Of a stretch of DNA of 64,000 nt, positions 11,804 through 23,857 are shown in pieces; the first letter of the stretch is position 1, and every line of letters starts with the position of its first letter. A model generated the notes under the pieces. That model worked only from the letters and a program-made list of their open reading frames with translations. It ran no database searches and was not told the DNA's origin. A program made the translations under genes and the position numbers. Origin of the DNA: Arbacia lixula (lineage: Eukaryota > Echinodermata > Echinoidea > Arbacioida > Arbaciidae); NCBI GenBank assembly GCA_963669155.1, contig OZ022597.1, positions 4,793,465 through 4,857,464 on the forward strand, written 5' to 3'.

Positions 11804-12160
11804 CTGTAACATCATCTCCATTCCTACATAAATAAAAAAAATAATAAAAAAAAACTATAAAGAGAACTTTGCGAGACAGATCATTTATATGCATCTTTTC
11901 AACTGCTCAAGAAATATATTCTTTGGAGCTTTAAATGATTATAGAAAGGTAGTTCTCTTGCTTATATCAATATCAATACCTGCATGTGGTATAATTAAAA
12001 CGCCTGTTTATTTATTATAGAACACAGGGGGATCATCTTATCCATTGCAATGCCCAAAAGAACCCCTGTAAAATATATTTTGTCCTCAATCAGTTACTTT
12101 GCATTGCATGGTTCAAGGTGTCCATTTCATGTCAAGAGGCTTAAAAAGTAGCCCTGAAAC

Positions 12161-15100
12161 CTGTAGACGAAGAATTTCCAGCATCATACCCTTTAGAGTT
12201 TTCAGTGGCTGCAGCAGTCGTGGCTGGAGTCGGGTGGACGAGGGAGCTTGAGGCCTGACTTTCTCCCACAAAGCCCTGGAGGCGTCTCTGCATCTCAGGA
12301 ACCGATGTGACACCCACAGACACCAAGGACTCCAAATGATCCATCATCTGACTTGAAGCAGGGCAAGCCTTGGACACAGAAAAATCAAAGCAATGATTGA
12401 TTTGAACCATCACTCCTCTTATTCATCACTTAAAAGACAGTAATTTATACCAGTGCCTATGGATAGGTGGTCTTCATTGACAGGTTTGATTACATTCAAA
12501 CTCCTCTGAAGGGATTACGGCTAAGTGGTCTTTACAAGCAGGTGGTCATATTAACATGCAAGATATGATTGAACATCTGGTTCTAACATTTTAAAATGAA
12601 TGTTGTCTTTATCGCTCTTCCTCTCTTAAAATTCACAACCCTCATCTGCACAGGACATCAAAAATAAACATTTTTCAAAAGTGTACATTGTGCATATCAT
12701 GCATCTAAAAAATAAATGGCACTGAACCAGTATCCTCTACATTTAAAGTGGTATCATAATGCCTGGTAATACTAGTGGTGGTGACACTGTACTTGCAGAG
12801 GTAGTATGGAGGTTGTACTTACCGGAGTCCTTTTCTGGTAAGTCTTGTCTTCTCTCTCATGTATAGTGGGGTTGGGCTCCTCAAGACGCTGCGCATCTCT
12901 GCGCACACCATTATCTTGACCAGTCCAGACACCTTGGTGCTGCATCTCAGGGTGAAGCACACTAACACCCTGCTCTGTGTGATGTTCAGCACCCTGTTTC
13001 ATCTCACTAACACCTTGGTCCGTAATATCCAGGAGTACAGTTCTATCATCGTGCACAATGTGGAGCTCAACACCTTGCTTCCCTTCACTAACACCTTGGT
13101 CCTGAATCTCTGAGAGTGCGGTGCTAACACCCTGCCCTGTGTGGTGTTCAACACCTTGCATTGCCTCACAAACACCTTGGTCCTGTGTCTCTGTGAGTAC
13201 TACCATAACATCATTCTGTGTATGATCTTGAACCTCCTGCTTCATCTCATAAACACCTAGGTCTCTTGTCTCTGCAAGCACAGTCCTGACACCATCTAAT
13301 GTGTGATCGTCATGACCCAGCTCCGCCCCACCAACGCATCTGTCCTGCGCCTCTGCGTGCACCGGCCTAACCTCATGGCCCGTGTGCTCATCTTTCTGGG
13401 GAAGTTTGACGTAGAAGCGCCTCTCGCCCTCAACAGGGTTCGAAGCCAGATCTTTTCTCAGTTTCTCAGACATCGTCTTCCTTCTCCAAGTGGAGTTGGT
13501 GCTGATCTGGGGGTAAAAAGAAGTGATCAAAAAAATGGATTAGCCCTCCCAATGCCATCATGCCTCATCCACACTAAATCCCCTCTGTCGAGTGTCCCGT
13601 TTACAGATACTACTGCATGTATTACGACTTTGAATAACCCATAGAAACGCAACATAGGCAAAATATATGTCTGAGGGGATGAATAATTTAAGCAGTGAAG
13701 TGAGATGTGACATCATACATGTACTTCTTTGCGCCTGATGTGACCACCCAGTGCATGTAACCGTAACACTCTTTGAATCACATGTCTAGCTACCTTGATG
13801 CATCCTTCCACAGCTACCTAGCCTAGGTACTAGGCTGTGAGTTGCATGGACAAAACCAGGTCTGTTAACAACTATGTCTGGTAAAACAGACTAAGCCCTA
13901 ATCCCAACCTCGCCCTGAGAGGGGAAGGAGCCAGAGGAGCCAGGATGGGATTAGGGTATAGTCTGTGTTACCATACATAGTTGTTAACAGACTGGGTTGT
14001 GTCCATACACCAGCCTAGTGCCTAGGCTAATAGCAGCCCAGCCTTTTAAGAAGCCTTGTACTCACAGAATAGTCTGGGAACTTGAGGATGTCCCTGATGT
14101 AGATCTGAGCAGGGCAGTCAAACTTCTTCCCTACAATCTGCTTCCTCTTCTTCTTCCCACCTTCAACGCTGCCATCACCCTGCAAGAGAGAAACATAAAC
14201 TAGTAAGTACTGAGAAATCAATGTCATACTTTTGCAATGTGGCTGCCATTGATACACATATACCATCACTACTCCTGAAGCCAAAGGAGCCATGACATAA
14301 TTAGGGCGTAGTCTGTTTTACCAGACTTAAGGCGGATTCACACTGCATCCGACATTCCGACATACGACACGACATACGACTTTCCGACATTTGATCCGAC
14401 AAAATAAAAATCGAAACAGTGGAAATCCAATGTGTCCATTCACACTGAGGCAACACGACAAAAAAAGTCGTGTCCGACACATTTTGTCGTATTAAAAAAT
14501 CGGATCATGTAGCGATTTTTCAAGCACGACAATCCGACATTTAGCCGGAGACCAATCACAACGACGGATTCCTATGACGTCACTTCATAAGTTTGGCTTG
14601 TCAAAAGACTTTTGCTTCGCGGAAAATTTCTGCGACGGCCCAACTTCAGTCCCATGTACTAAAATGTATGTTGGACAATGTTTCCCTACGCATCATATCA
14701 ATATCATGTTTTGGTGAAGCATTTTGCCATCGTTTGTAAAGAAAGGTGGGCAAGAATGTGATTCCTTATTGGCGGTAAGTTAATCAATATCTATTAATGT
14801 CAGCTAATAGCGAGTTAATCTCGGTATTCAGTGGTAATTGAGTTTTAAAGACTCGACTCGAGACAATAATGTTTACGTTCGAGTAGGTCTACGTAGTCGT
14901 ATAAGTAAACGTTAAAAATTATACAGACCCAAGGCCAGGGTCTACATGTAAAAAGTCAACGATGATTGATGGTGTATGCAACTGTTATCTACCTGCATAA
15001 ATGTCTTCATTCTAAACTTGAAAGTCTTGTGAGATCTAAATCGCACTTTAACTTTCAAAGGCCTGGACATGTACATGCAACATAAATATATCTACTTTTA

Positions 15101-18100
15101 GAGGTCTAGACTGGTAATGGTATTGAACGTTATCAATTGAGTAAACCTGTTTATGTTTATACTCGGATAAGGCTCTACTCGAGTCTAGATCTAGTACTAG
15201 AAAGCTGTTGCATAAACCAACAGAACATAAACATCCGTAATATTACGCGTACTCTACTATACGTCTAAACGGTACTGCAGTTAATTGCAGTGTGTTCTGT
15301 ATTTACTCTGTTCGAATGTCAGAGTTTTAATAGATAGATCTAGATCTAATTCATACGTTGGATCTAAAGTTAAGTTACATCCTCGGGGTCAACATGGCTG
15401 TTAAAGTCTTTAAAATGTCATGAGATCGAAGTGAGATCTATAAATGACAAACGTATCATTGATCCAGATACACTTTATACTGCGACCAGCCCGCTCGATC
15501 ACGCTCACGCTACGCGGGAGCAGTCCCGGGGCTACAGATACACCAACTCATAACAACACAGATATCTAGAGGGTCTAGGTCTATTAAAAAAGTGTAGATT
15601 TCCCAGATCCAAACAAGTTTCTTTAGCAGCTAGTCTACTACTCACGTTTTCTTTTAGATCTGGACCCGGGATCTGGACTCGACCGTACCTATCACGTGTA
15701 GCCAGTAGGTCTATCTTGTTGTTATGATAAATCTAGCCAGCCGGCCGACCGGCCAGGTGTGCTCATGCCAATAGATCTAGGCCCACGGAGTGAATACTCG
15801 TATTAGATAGATACTAGTTTTAAGTAAAGAAATGAATTGACTATTAGATATATCTGACGTTGGCTCGTACTATGAATGTATGCAGTCTACCTCTAGAACT
15901 AGAATAGATAATTTGCTACACTCAGATTTCCTTGTTTAGTTACAATTCGTACTAGTCAGCCATCTTAAATATCAAGTAGAGTCTACTTCAATCACAGCAA
16001 GTTATCAGCTCATCTAAAGTCTACCAACATATTAACCAAACCTTAATTTTAGTGAGATCTGACTAACAAAAATAGTTTACATGAGGAGCTAATGTAGATT
16101 CATTTTTGTTTGTCGGGGAATGGTGACAGTTTTCTTAACGTCAAAACTTCTTAACGTTAGTTTGTAGTTTTAAAGAATAAGAAGTGTAACTATTTTTTCT
16201 TGCAGAGTCACTGTTGTTGGAATGATTTAGTTCATCAGTTAAATGATTACATGTAGAATGGCTGTAGATATGCAGGATGTTCCAAAAAGAATTTACCAAT
16301 ATCCAAAATTTCTTTGCATAGATTTAAATAAATTCAATATCAAGAGTAGGCCTGTTCAACTGTTCATAATTTTTTATTTCATACTTTTCTTGCATCACGC
16401 ACACTGGCGTAAATATTTTAAGGTTTTTTTTTTTTTAGGGAAAGATTCCATTTCGAGGGTGCGGGAGAAGGATGTCTGAGAAGAGGGGGAGGGGGTGCCC
16501 CCCCCCCCCCCTCTTCCGATATAGCTTCGTAGGATAATGTTGTTTCTTGATCTCTAAGAAAGTTCTCACCGTATATTCCGTCTATATAGCATAAATGATC
16601 GAATCTGTGAATGGAAAATTAAGAAGGGGGGTTAAGGCTGAAATATGTACAGATGTAGCCCTAGATTAGGGGAGTTTGGTGCCGAGGGGGATATATACAT
16701 GCCTTTGCTGTGTTCATGAAAGAGAGGAGGGGACGGATGGGGGGGGGGGGGGGGGTTAATTATGTTGTGTTTATGCAGATTTGTCAAAGCAGAATCTAAC
16801 AGATAGACTTACTTTGAACAGGACACTCAAATCACTGAATAATTTTATATTTCTATTTGAGGAATCGTGATACCTGCAAACTATATTGTAGGCCCACATG
16901 TATACAATGTCACTTTCTTGATATGATTTATACTGCATATGTCTGGTATAAAAAAAAAAAAATCCCATGCAAACATGCCTTAACATAGGCATAGTGAATG
17001 ACCTATACCCTCTTATAATGGACTATTGTTATGATTGCTGTAATATCGTAAATTCTTTCTCTTCACCGTTGTAAAGAAGGATTAGTGTGAGTTTAATTAT
17101 GCCAACTTCCCAACACGAAATATTGATTCTAGTTTTCCTCTATTTGGGAGTACGTATCTGTAACTTGATCTAGTATTGAGGCAAGAGCATGAGAATGAAC
17201 AAGGAGACTCAAGAGTAGAGGGAAGGAGAAGAAAGAGAGGGAAGCGAATGCGTGGAGAAGGAGGGAGATGGTGGAGAAGGAGGAAGACGATGATCAGCTA
17301 GTTGTCTTTCGTCTTTTGTTTCTCCTCCTCATTCACCCTTCTTTCTTCTATATTCTCACTTGATCCTTTTCCCTCCCCCCTTTCCTCTTTCCTTCCTTGC
17401 CGTACTGCCCCTCCTCTTCTCCTCTATTCCTCACCATCAATCCACCTTCTCCCCCCCCCTTTCTCCCGTTTCCTTCCCTCTCCCCCTCGTTTTATATTCC
17501 CTTCCACCTTTTTCATCTCTTCCTTTTAACTTTCTTACTCCCGTCTTCTACCGCTCCAATTTCCTCCTCCCTTTTCTCCCGCCTTCGCCGTAAGTTCTTT
17601 CCTCCCTCCTTCCTTCTTCACCGCCCTCCTCCTCCTGCTTCTCGTCCTTCTCAAATCAATATTTTTCTTGTGTTTATGCTTGGTTATTGCATAAAGAACT
17701 TGATAATTGATTGACCGACAGCAAATGTCGTGTCATCCGACTTTTTGCACGACATTTTGGAAAGTCGTTGTCAGTGTGAACTGAAATGTCGTGTCGTATG
17801 TCGTGTCGTATGTCGGAATGTCGGATGTCGGATGCAGTGTGAATCCGCCTTTAGTTGTTAACAGACTAGGTTTTATCCATGCAACTCACAGCCTAGTTCC
17901 TAGGCTCGCGCTCTTGCCCAATATCCTGAATTCAGATTCACTGACCTACAATAGGTTTGCTCCTACAGACTAACATACTTACAGCATTGCTGATGACCTC
18001 CATAGATCTTCTCTTCTTAGCGCAATGCCGGTCCGGCCCATGCTGGCAGTCCAGCATCTTGATGCCGATGACGATGTAGGGCTGGTGGTCGAAGGCGATG

Positions 18101-19241
18101 TGGCCCTGCCGCAGCTTGGCGTTATCTTCCCAGCATACCTTGTGGTGGTCCACGGTGAAATCTGTTTGGGCAGCAAGGGGGGCAACCATTCAAAACATGC
18201 ATACATGTACTAGTCCAGTGTTAACAGGCTTGTGCAAGGTCAGTTACAATGTTATTAAAAGCTCTATCATCGGTGGCGACGTGGCGTGATAAATCCTTGT
18301 AAAGCTGAACCCTGTCTCCGATGAAGAGAATCACAAGTGATATCAACCACAAATCGATTTACAATAAATCGCAAATCTTTGTCATACAGGGGCCAGGAGA
18401 GAAAAACATTGTACGTTCTTCAACATCCTCCAACCTTTGAGAGGGTTCTGTTGTCTAATTTTTGCAGAATATGCATTACATGTACACTACAGCTCAAAGG
18501 AATTGGCATAGGGAAAGGGAAAGGGAAGAAGGGGAAGGGCCCACAGTTTTGAACCACAGTATATTTTGTCCAGTTCAGCATGAAACATGATGCTTTTTAG
18601 GCTAAAGCACCGTGTTTCATGCTGAACTGGACAAAATAACCCACGGTTTAAAACCGCAGGTCCTTCAAATTCTTCCCTTTCCCTTTCCCTATGCTAATTC
18701 CTTTGAGCTGTAGTGTATGTGGTTTCTCAAATCATCACTACAAAGTAAGTTACATGGTTTTATCAACAGTCAACCCACAGAATCACAGATATATAAATTT
18801 ACAATACAATCTCAGAGAAAGTGTTGACAGATCAAAGGTTGATTCACTACACCTGACTCAATAAGCAGGAATTTTACTTTTAATGGAGTCTACAAATTAC
18901 AACACAATATGTACATAAACTACAAAAAGCCTCAATGCATCATGACATATCTGCAAATCAGTATCAAACATTTTTCTTTTAAAATAATGAATAAACTCAC
19001 CTTCCTTGCCAAAGTCCTTGCTCTGTCTGTATGTGGAGTATTTCGAGTCTGTGAGCAGTTCAAATTTGTGACGGATTTTCTCAGCGCTCTCAACATCGCT
19101 CACATAGCCGAGGGTAGGCGAGAGCTGAACGGCAAAGCCAAGTTTAACACTGGCCCCACACTCTGCACCCTGCGTGGGGCCCACAGAGTCTGTAATGTAT
19201 GGCACAGAGCGAAAGGAAGTTGGTTCTCTCTTCACCACGCA
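12161..19241 (-). CDS. CARF/ALS2CR8-like DNA-binding region, five exons, probably the 5' part of the gene ending at 9561
   Basis: Exons in transcript order are 19241-19001, 18161-17983, 14179-14066, 13506-12823 and 12368-12161, with AG/GT borders and matching phases. With the terminal exon they give 1222 residues from the first visible codon. CARF-type proteins are nuclear transcription factors with a WRKY/GCM1-like zinc domain. Visible landmarks are YITDSVGPTQGAECGASVKL, KLGFAVQLSPTLGYVSDVE, YRQSKDFGK, HHKVCWEDNAKL, HIAFDHQPYIVIGIKMLDCQ, FDCPAQIYIRDILKFPDYS, TWRRKTMSEKLRKDL, RRFYVKLPQKDEHTGH and VGVTSVPEMQRRLQGFVGE. The Cys of MLDCQHG, the Cys of KFDC and the His pair of EHTGH are the likely zinc ligands. 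The 12823-13506 exon then carries about five 27-residue repeats. The true start Met lies upstream and was not found. A 3.5 kb Harbinger-like element sits in the third listed intron gap. Family by recalled similarity; joining to the ULP1-like exon is inferred from phase. Confidence 0.82.
12905..13350 (-). repeat. In-frame 81 bp (27-residue) repeats inside the CARF-like exon
   Basis: Units follow the pattern QDQGV-E-KQGVEHHT-QGV--L-E, five to six in a row, all in frame. The DNA phrase ACACCTTGGTCC (plus strand) recurs every 81 bases at about 13010, 13091 and 13172, with a variant at 13253. Unit 1, next to the DNA-binding part, is the most diverged. Acidic and His-rich, likely a flexible linker; function unknown. 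Confidence 0.85.
13819..14029. mobile_element. Palindromic MITE, 211 bp, intact copy
   Basis: The arms TAGCCTAGGTACTAGGCTG and TAGCCTAGGCACTAGGCTG (complement) extend about 90 bp each and include CTGTTAACAACTATG. Lies in a CARF-like intron. It serves as an empty-site relative for the Harbinger insertion at 14330. Confidence 0.8.
14283..17907. repeat. Single-arm copy of the same MITE, split by a larger element
   Basis: 14283-14329 and 17851-17907, read together, match the right arm of the MITE at 13819-14029 (GGAGCCA, TTAGGG, TAGTCTG, GTTGTTAACAGACT, GCCTAGTTCCTAGGCT). The split is exactly at the TTA duplicated by the inserted element. Confidence 0.75.
14330..17850. mobile_element. PIF/Harbinger-like non-autonomous DNA transposon, 3521 bp
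   Basis: Terminal inverted repeats start AGGCGGATTCACACTGCATC and extend about 60 bp. They are flanked by TTA at 14327-14329 and 17851-17853, the 3 bp TWA duplication typical of PIF/Harbinger. Subterminal CGACAT and GTCGTATGTCGTG motifs are repeated. The interior has no transposase-like frame. It contains G and C runs near 16500 and 16740 and a CT-rich stretch at 17300-17640. It sits in an intron of the CARF-like gene. Confidence 0.85.
18477..18720. mobile_element. Hairpin MITE, about 240 bp, with purine-rich arms
   Basis: The arms ACACTACAGCTCAAAGGAAT and GCATAGGGAAAGGGAAAGGG pair with the reverse complement at 18660-18720. The centre TTTTGTCCAGTTCAGCATGA also pairs with its partner. Lies in a CARF-like intron. 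Confidence 0.8.
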
Positions 19242-19629
19242 CTGAGAATCTCAAAAACACTTGCTGCTCAAGTGTACACTATGAGTACACAAGATAACTA
19301 AGTGTACTGTACTACCTACATGTATGTATGTGAATATAAATTTGTATTACTCATCTTAATAAGCCTGTCGTGTTACCTAATTGGTTGACAGTCATGTCAA
19401 AGATTTTACATCCTGCTTTTTAGCAAGCAGTATTGCATTAACAAGAATGATTGACCAGTCAGTAGTACAATTTCTGGTATGAATTTGCCTAAAACTGATT
19501 ACTGGTAAGTATTATCACAAATGCTCTTTGCCACCATTGTCACATAAACGCAATGACAATCGTGAATGATGTACAAAAATACATGTACACATATGAAGCT
19601 AAAATGAAAATGTTTGGTCTGGAAATATC

Positions 19630-19896
19630 AATTCTCATAATTCTTCACCCTAATACCTAATTTTTTTCAAAAATTGTTTGAGAAATGTTTATTCGTCATC
19701 TCATAAAAGAATTAGGAAAAAAATAATGAAAGGCTAAGCTCTGAACGTTTATTTCCAAAGTTCATGGCGATCCTATTGCATTTTCATGAGTCATCCCACT
19801 TTTTTGTCACATCACATACATTGTTTCTTGATATTGACTCTTTGTGATTTTTGTTTTAGAAATCAGGTATTAGGGTGAAGAATTATGAGAATTCAT
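19630..19896. mobile_element. MITE with about 36 bp terminal inverted repeats
   Basis: Left end ATTCTCATAATTCTTCACCC then TAATACCT; right end is the complement (AGGTATTAGGGTGAAGAATT at 19866-19885). Lies upstream of the first visible CARF-like exon. No coding capacity. Confidence 0.75.
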
Positions 19897-20177
19897 GTGA
19901 AGAAGGGGGGGGGTGACTTGACCAAAGTTAGGGCAAGTTGGTCATGGTGCGAGCTGACATGGATGCAAAGTACAGAGAACCAACTTTCCTTTCAACACTG
20001 CTTTACAAGATCCAGCTAAAGTTAGGGTTGCTTTTGATACATGAAGGTTTACGTTCTAGAGCATGGTAAATGATTCATTTCGGCCCACCATGAACATCAT
20101 GAGATGGACATGCCACATTGCAGAGGATGGGATGGGCAAACTTCACAGGGAAAGATCGTTGTGGCTACCCGACCAGA

Positions 20178-20345
20178 TTCTAACCCGTTCTTTATTGGAT
20201 TACAGTTCGATATTCCGAAGAGTCGTTTATTCCGAAGATCCGTAATTCCAAAACAAGTAAATTGCCTATACCTCGATGCTCGTTTGTCCGAAAAATAAAA
20301 AGGGTTCTTTAATCCCATCGTTTGTTGCATAACGTTCGGAATAAC
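20178..20345. repeat. AT-rich insert with recurring CGGAA/TTCCG motifs
   Basis: TTCCGAAG, TTCCGAAGA, TCCGAAAAA, TTCGGAATAA and TTCGGAAAA alternate in both orientations. It looks like an inverted-repeat insert between a duplicated CGTTCTTTATTG-type sequence at its left edge and the dispersed repeat at its right. Class unknown. Confidence 0.4.
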
Positions 20346-20540
20346 AAACCTTCGGAAAATTGAGTGCTTCCTCTTTATTGAGCCTACAGGCTGGCTCTTC
20401 ACCACTCAGATACTGAGCAGCGCAAGTCCCACGTAATCTACTGTATGGACAATAGATGGCAGGCTATAAATTAACTTCACATGGAGGGCGCAATTCAGCC
20501 ATGGACATCCCTTTTGGTCACTGCAGTTCCAATTGACATC
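20345..20540. repeat. Dispersed repeat, copy 2 (pair at 1726-1900)
   Basis: Same order of conserved segments as the copy at 1726-1900, in the same orientation, much diverged. Ends unclear. Confidence 0.6.
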
Positions 20541-21099
20541 CTCACTGGACGAGGGTTCATGAAGCCTGTAACTTGTAAGACTATCAGAAACTTGCCACGG
20601 CAGTCACAGTGCAGATGAGAAACTAGCTTAGGGCGTAGTAATAAGTATAACAATTTAACCACAACAATTTGTACCACACCATCATGACCTTCGGCATCAG
20701 CCATCACAATTTTCCTGATATTATTCATTTCTCTGATGAATTCACAGCTAAATCTCACACATTTTAGGTTAGGGTAGGGTTTTGAAAGGCAAATACGTGA
20801 TTTTATGATGATTTTTATGTCCCTGTTTGCCCAAGTTTTACCTTACTGCTCAATTTATAATGCTTCAACAATCACACTCAGACTTGACTATGTCAATGCC
20901 AAAGTCCATGGCTTTGTCACCTTCACCTCTATTATGCACGTACACACACTCTCAAACAAGACGATACGCATGTCCGACAAAGTATAATTTCCCTTTGTTT
21001 TCCGACTTTTAGGGTAGCTCCAGTAATTCAGTACTGACTACATCAACTTGACGATGGAATAGCTCTAACTAAATTTAGCCACATGTAGTCAAAAATTAC

Positions 21100-21240
21100 C
21101 GAAGCGAGCCGTGACCACGCCGCCGACAGCAAGAACTGCCAACCCTGTTGGCACAGCCCGTGCCTGCCCGACCGGGCCCGCTCCCAACACCGAAGGGGCC
21201 AGGCACAGAGCCAGGTCGTGTCAGTCACATTGCAAGTGTG
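21100..21240 (-). other. GC-rich CpG island, possible first exon or promoter of the CARF-like gene
   Basis: A sharp GC-rich block in AT-rich sequence, upstream of the CARF-like exons. On the minus strand it ends at a possible donor (CTTCG then GTAATT). All three minus frames are largely open, but none matches a family I recognise. Confidence 0.3.
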
Positions 21241-21960
21241 ATTCGGGAAAAAAAATACATCATTAGGTCCTATTTGACCATATTTTCTTCAATTTTACCT
21301 CTGTTATGTTGGACAGCCTCTAGATATGTTTCCATAACTACCGGTTCACTTTGCTCTGACATGTTTCAAAATTCACTAAACGACACAATTAATCGTAAAT
21401 ATTCACAGAATAGCTTCTTCTTTCGCCCTCGATCTTAGGTGACATGTATTTTCAGAGTTGTCGTAGCTGGCGCTATTAAATTTCTGCACAGTTGGCAAAA
21501 GACCAAAAAGGGGACTTTGATTGTTGGCACCGCTATGAATTTATTTAGCCACTTAGTACATGTAATTGCAATTTGCGCATGAGCAAATTATTGCTGCTGG
21601 TAGAAAATGACCTTGTGTAAATTTTACTACTCACAGAGTAAAAATGGGAATTCATTAGATTTCAATCTATCATCACAATTCTTAGCCATTTGCAGTTTAT
21701 AGAAAAATCTTAGCCAAATTCTAAGACAAATATTTTAGCCAAATCTTTATGGAATATGCGTTTAGGCTAAGAATTTTGTCTTGTTTATGGAATACGGGCA
21801 TCAAGTAAATCTTTCTTTTTTTCAGCATTATGTTGGTAGATAGGACTGGGACTGCCTAAAAGGATTTTTTCCCACCTAGGTTGGTGGATAGGAATAAACG
21901 TGAATATATACATCTTTCTTTCCCCACCTATATTTGGTGGACACGGCTAGGTCGCTGCAG

Positions 21961-22076
21961 AAGAGATGTGTGAGAACTATGAGACATACGGGAACTTCAC
22001 TCTCGGCTCCACCGACGCCCTCGAGTCACTCCAGGATCTCGAAGTTCATGCAAGATATGTCATCAGTATGGAGACA
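21961..22076 (+). CDS. Orphan candidate exon, product unknown
   Basis: A GC-rich 116 bp block sits between a good acceptor (CGCTGCAG before 21961) and donor (ACA then GTAAGA at 22077). In one frame it reads EMCENYETYGNFTLG, STDALESLQDLEVHA and RYVISMET without a stop. The L--L--HARYVISME pattern faintly recalls the end of a fibronectin type III domain, but I do not recognise the protein. A second frame is also open. No neighbouring exon of the same gene was found before the cathepsin-like gene starts 1.25 kb downstream. Confidence 0.35.
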
Positions 22077-22584
22077 GTAAGAACACGTACGGCAATCGCC
22101 AATGAAATAACTAAGCGTTGTGGCATGTGCATGTAATAATCTCAACGATAGTTGAAGCCTTGTTTTTTTTTTCATAGAAAGATGTATTCAATAATTATTA
22201 TGAAAGCAAAACATATAAACATTCGTACATTGTATATGATAGAATTGATAAAGAATTCTCAATTTTTATATATAGATAATTGATATATAGTAATAATACC
22301 TCATTGCATTGCAGGAAAAAGGCAAGAATCGGATATTGAGAAAAAATATTTACAGAAAAGTTTAACTATAGAAAAAATCAACCACGGTATTTCATGATAA
22401 AAAATGGATGTAAACCAAAGGGATATGGCACACAAGAGACGGATGAGCGTCCTTTGAATCGATACCCTTTTTTTTAATTACCCTTCGTAAGTACCTTTAG
22501 AAAAAATTAGAGAAAGAAAATGAGTGAACGAGAGTATAAGAAAGATAGGGGAAGGGTCAGGGAGCGAGCGAGGTCGACAGAGAG

Positions 22585-22594
22585 ACAGAAAGAA

Positions 22595-22655
<61 letters not shown>

Positions 22656-22716
22656 GGGGAGAGGTAAAAGAGAGTGTGTGAGAGAGAGAAAGAGGGAGAG
22701 AATAGAGAGAGAGGGG

Positions 22717-22769
<53 letters not shown>

Positions 22770-22940
22770 GGATAGAGGGAGAGAAAGAGAGAGAAGAAGA
22801 GAGAGGGAGAGACAGACAAACAGACAGAGACAGAGAGAGAGAGGGGGGACAGAGGAAGAGAATAGAGAGTGAGAGAGCGAGATAGTGTAACAAAACGTGG
22901 GGAAGGACAGATCGAGGGAGAACAAGAGATGCAGAGAGAG

Positions 22941-22978
<38 letters not shown>

Positions 22979-22980
22979 GG
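22585..22980. repeat. (GA)n microsatellite, about 400 bp
   Basis: Purine-only GAGAGA tracts interrupted by GGGGGAGA, AAAGAG and ACAGAC variants. It is a long polypurine block about 350 bases upstream of the cathepsin-like start codon. Open frames here are low-complexity artefacts. Confidence 0.95.
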
Positions 22981-23329
22981 GGGGGTGGGAGTAAGCGAGA
23001 AAAAAAACCTACATTGACTATCATGTGGTCTTCTAGGTCCTCAAAATACGTCTGATACGGGAGACCATTTATTGACAATACTATGTCAACAACAACCCAG
23101 TACAATAACACATTATATTGTTATTTTGTACACTGATTCGTCACGTGAAACTCTTTATGGCGTACCTTTGGAACGGCTCTATATTATTGCAATGGCACGG
23201 TGTTGTTGCCGGCTATTTGACTCGACATGAGAGTTCCTTTTATGCACGTGATGCACGTGATGCCTAGTCATGTAGCATTATATCATTCTTGCTGTGACAA
23301 TTTATTGTGGATGGTTGGTTTCCTTCAAC

Positions 23330-23807
23330 ATGGCGACTCGGAATAAACATCTCCTGCTCCTCGTTATAGTGATCATTAGCTTCGCAAGCCCGTCTAAAGG
23401 CGATTCCTCCGACTTGGAGGCCTGGGCGAATTGGAAGTCGAAGCATGGGAAAGCGTACTCGACGACCAGGGAGGATCTGACGAGGCGCGCGACTTTTTTG
23501 AAGAACAAACAGCTGGTCGACGACCACAATCGTGCTTACGATGTCGGGAAGCGAGCTTTTACGATGGCCCTTAACGGGTTTGCCGATCTGGTATGTTTCT
23601 CAATGAATTCTTGTTTGCATGGTTGTGTCTGTGTGTGCATGGAAGCGCGGTTTATGTATATATGCGTGTGTTTGTGTGTATTTGCGAGTGTGTGCGTATG
23701 CGTGTGTGTGTATGTGTGTGTGAATGCGTGTGTGTGTGTGTGTGTGCGTGTGTGTGTGTATGTGTGTGTGTGGTGTGTATGTGTGTGTGGTGTGTATGTG
23801 TGTGTGT

Positions 23808-23857
<50 letters not shown>

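Noticed and set aside
11823-11830. Alternative acceptor TATGTAG for the ULP1-like exon
   Set aside because: It has a better pyrimidine tract, but joins the donor at 12161 out of frame. It remains possible for a different upstream exon.
22478-23111. Ser/Leu-rich open frames up to 184 codons
   Set aside because: They translate the (GA)n microsatellite and have no complexity outside it.
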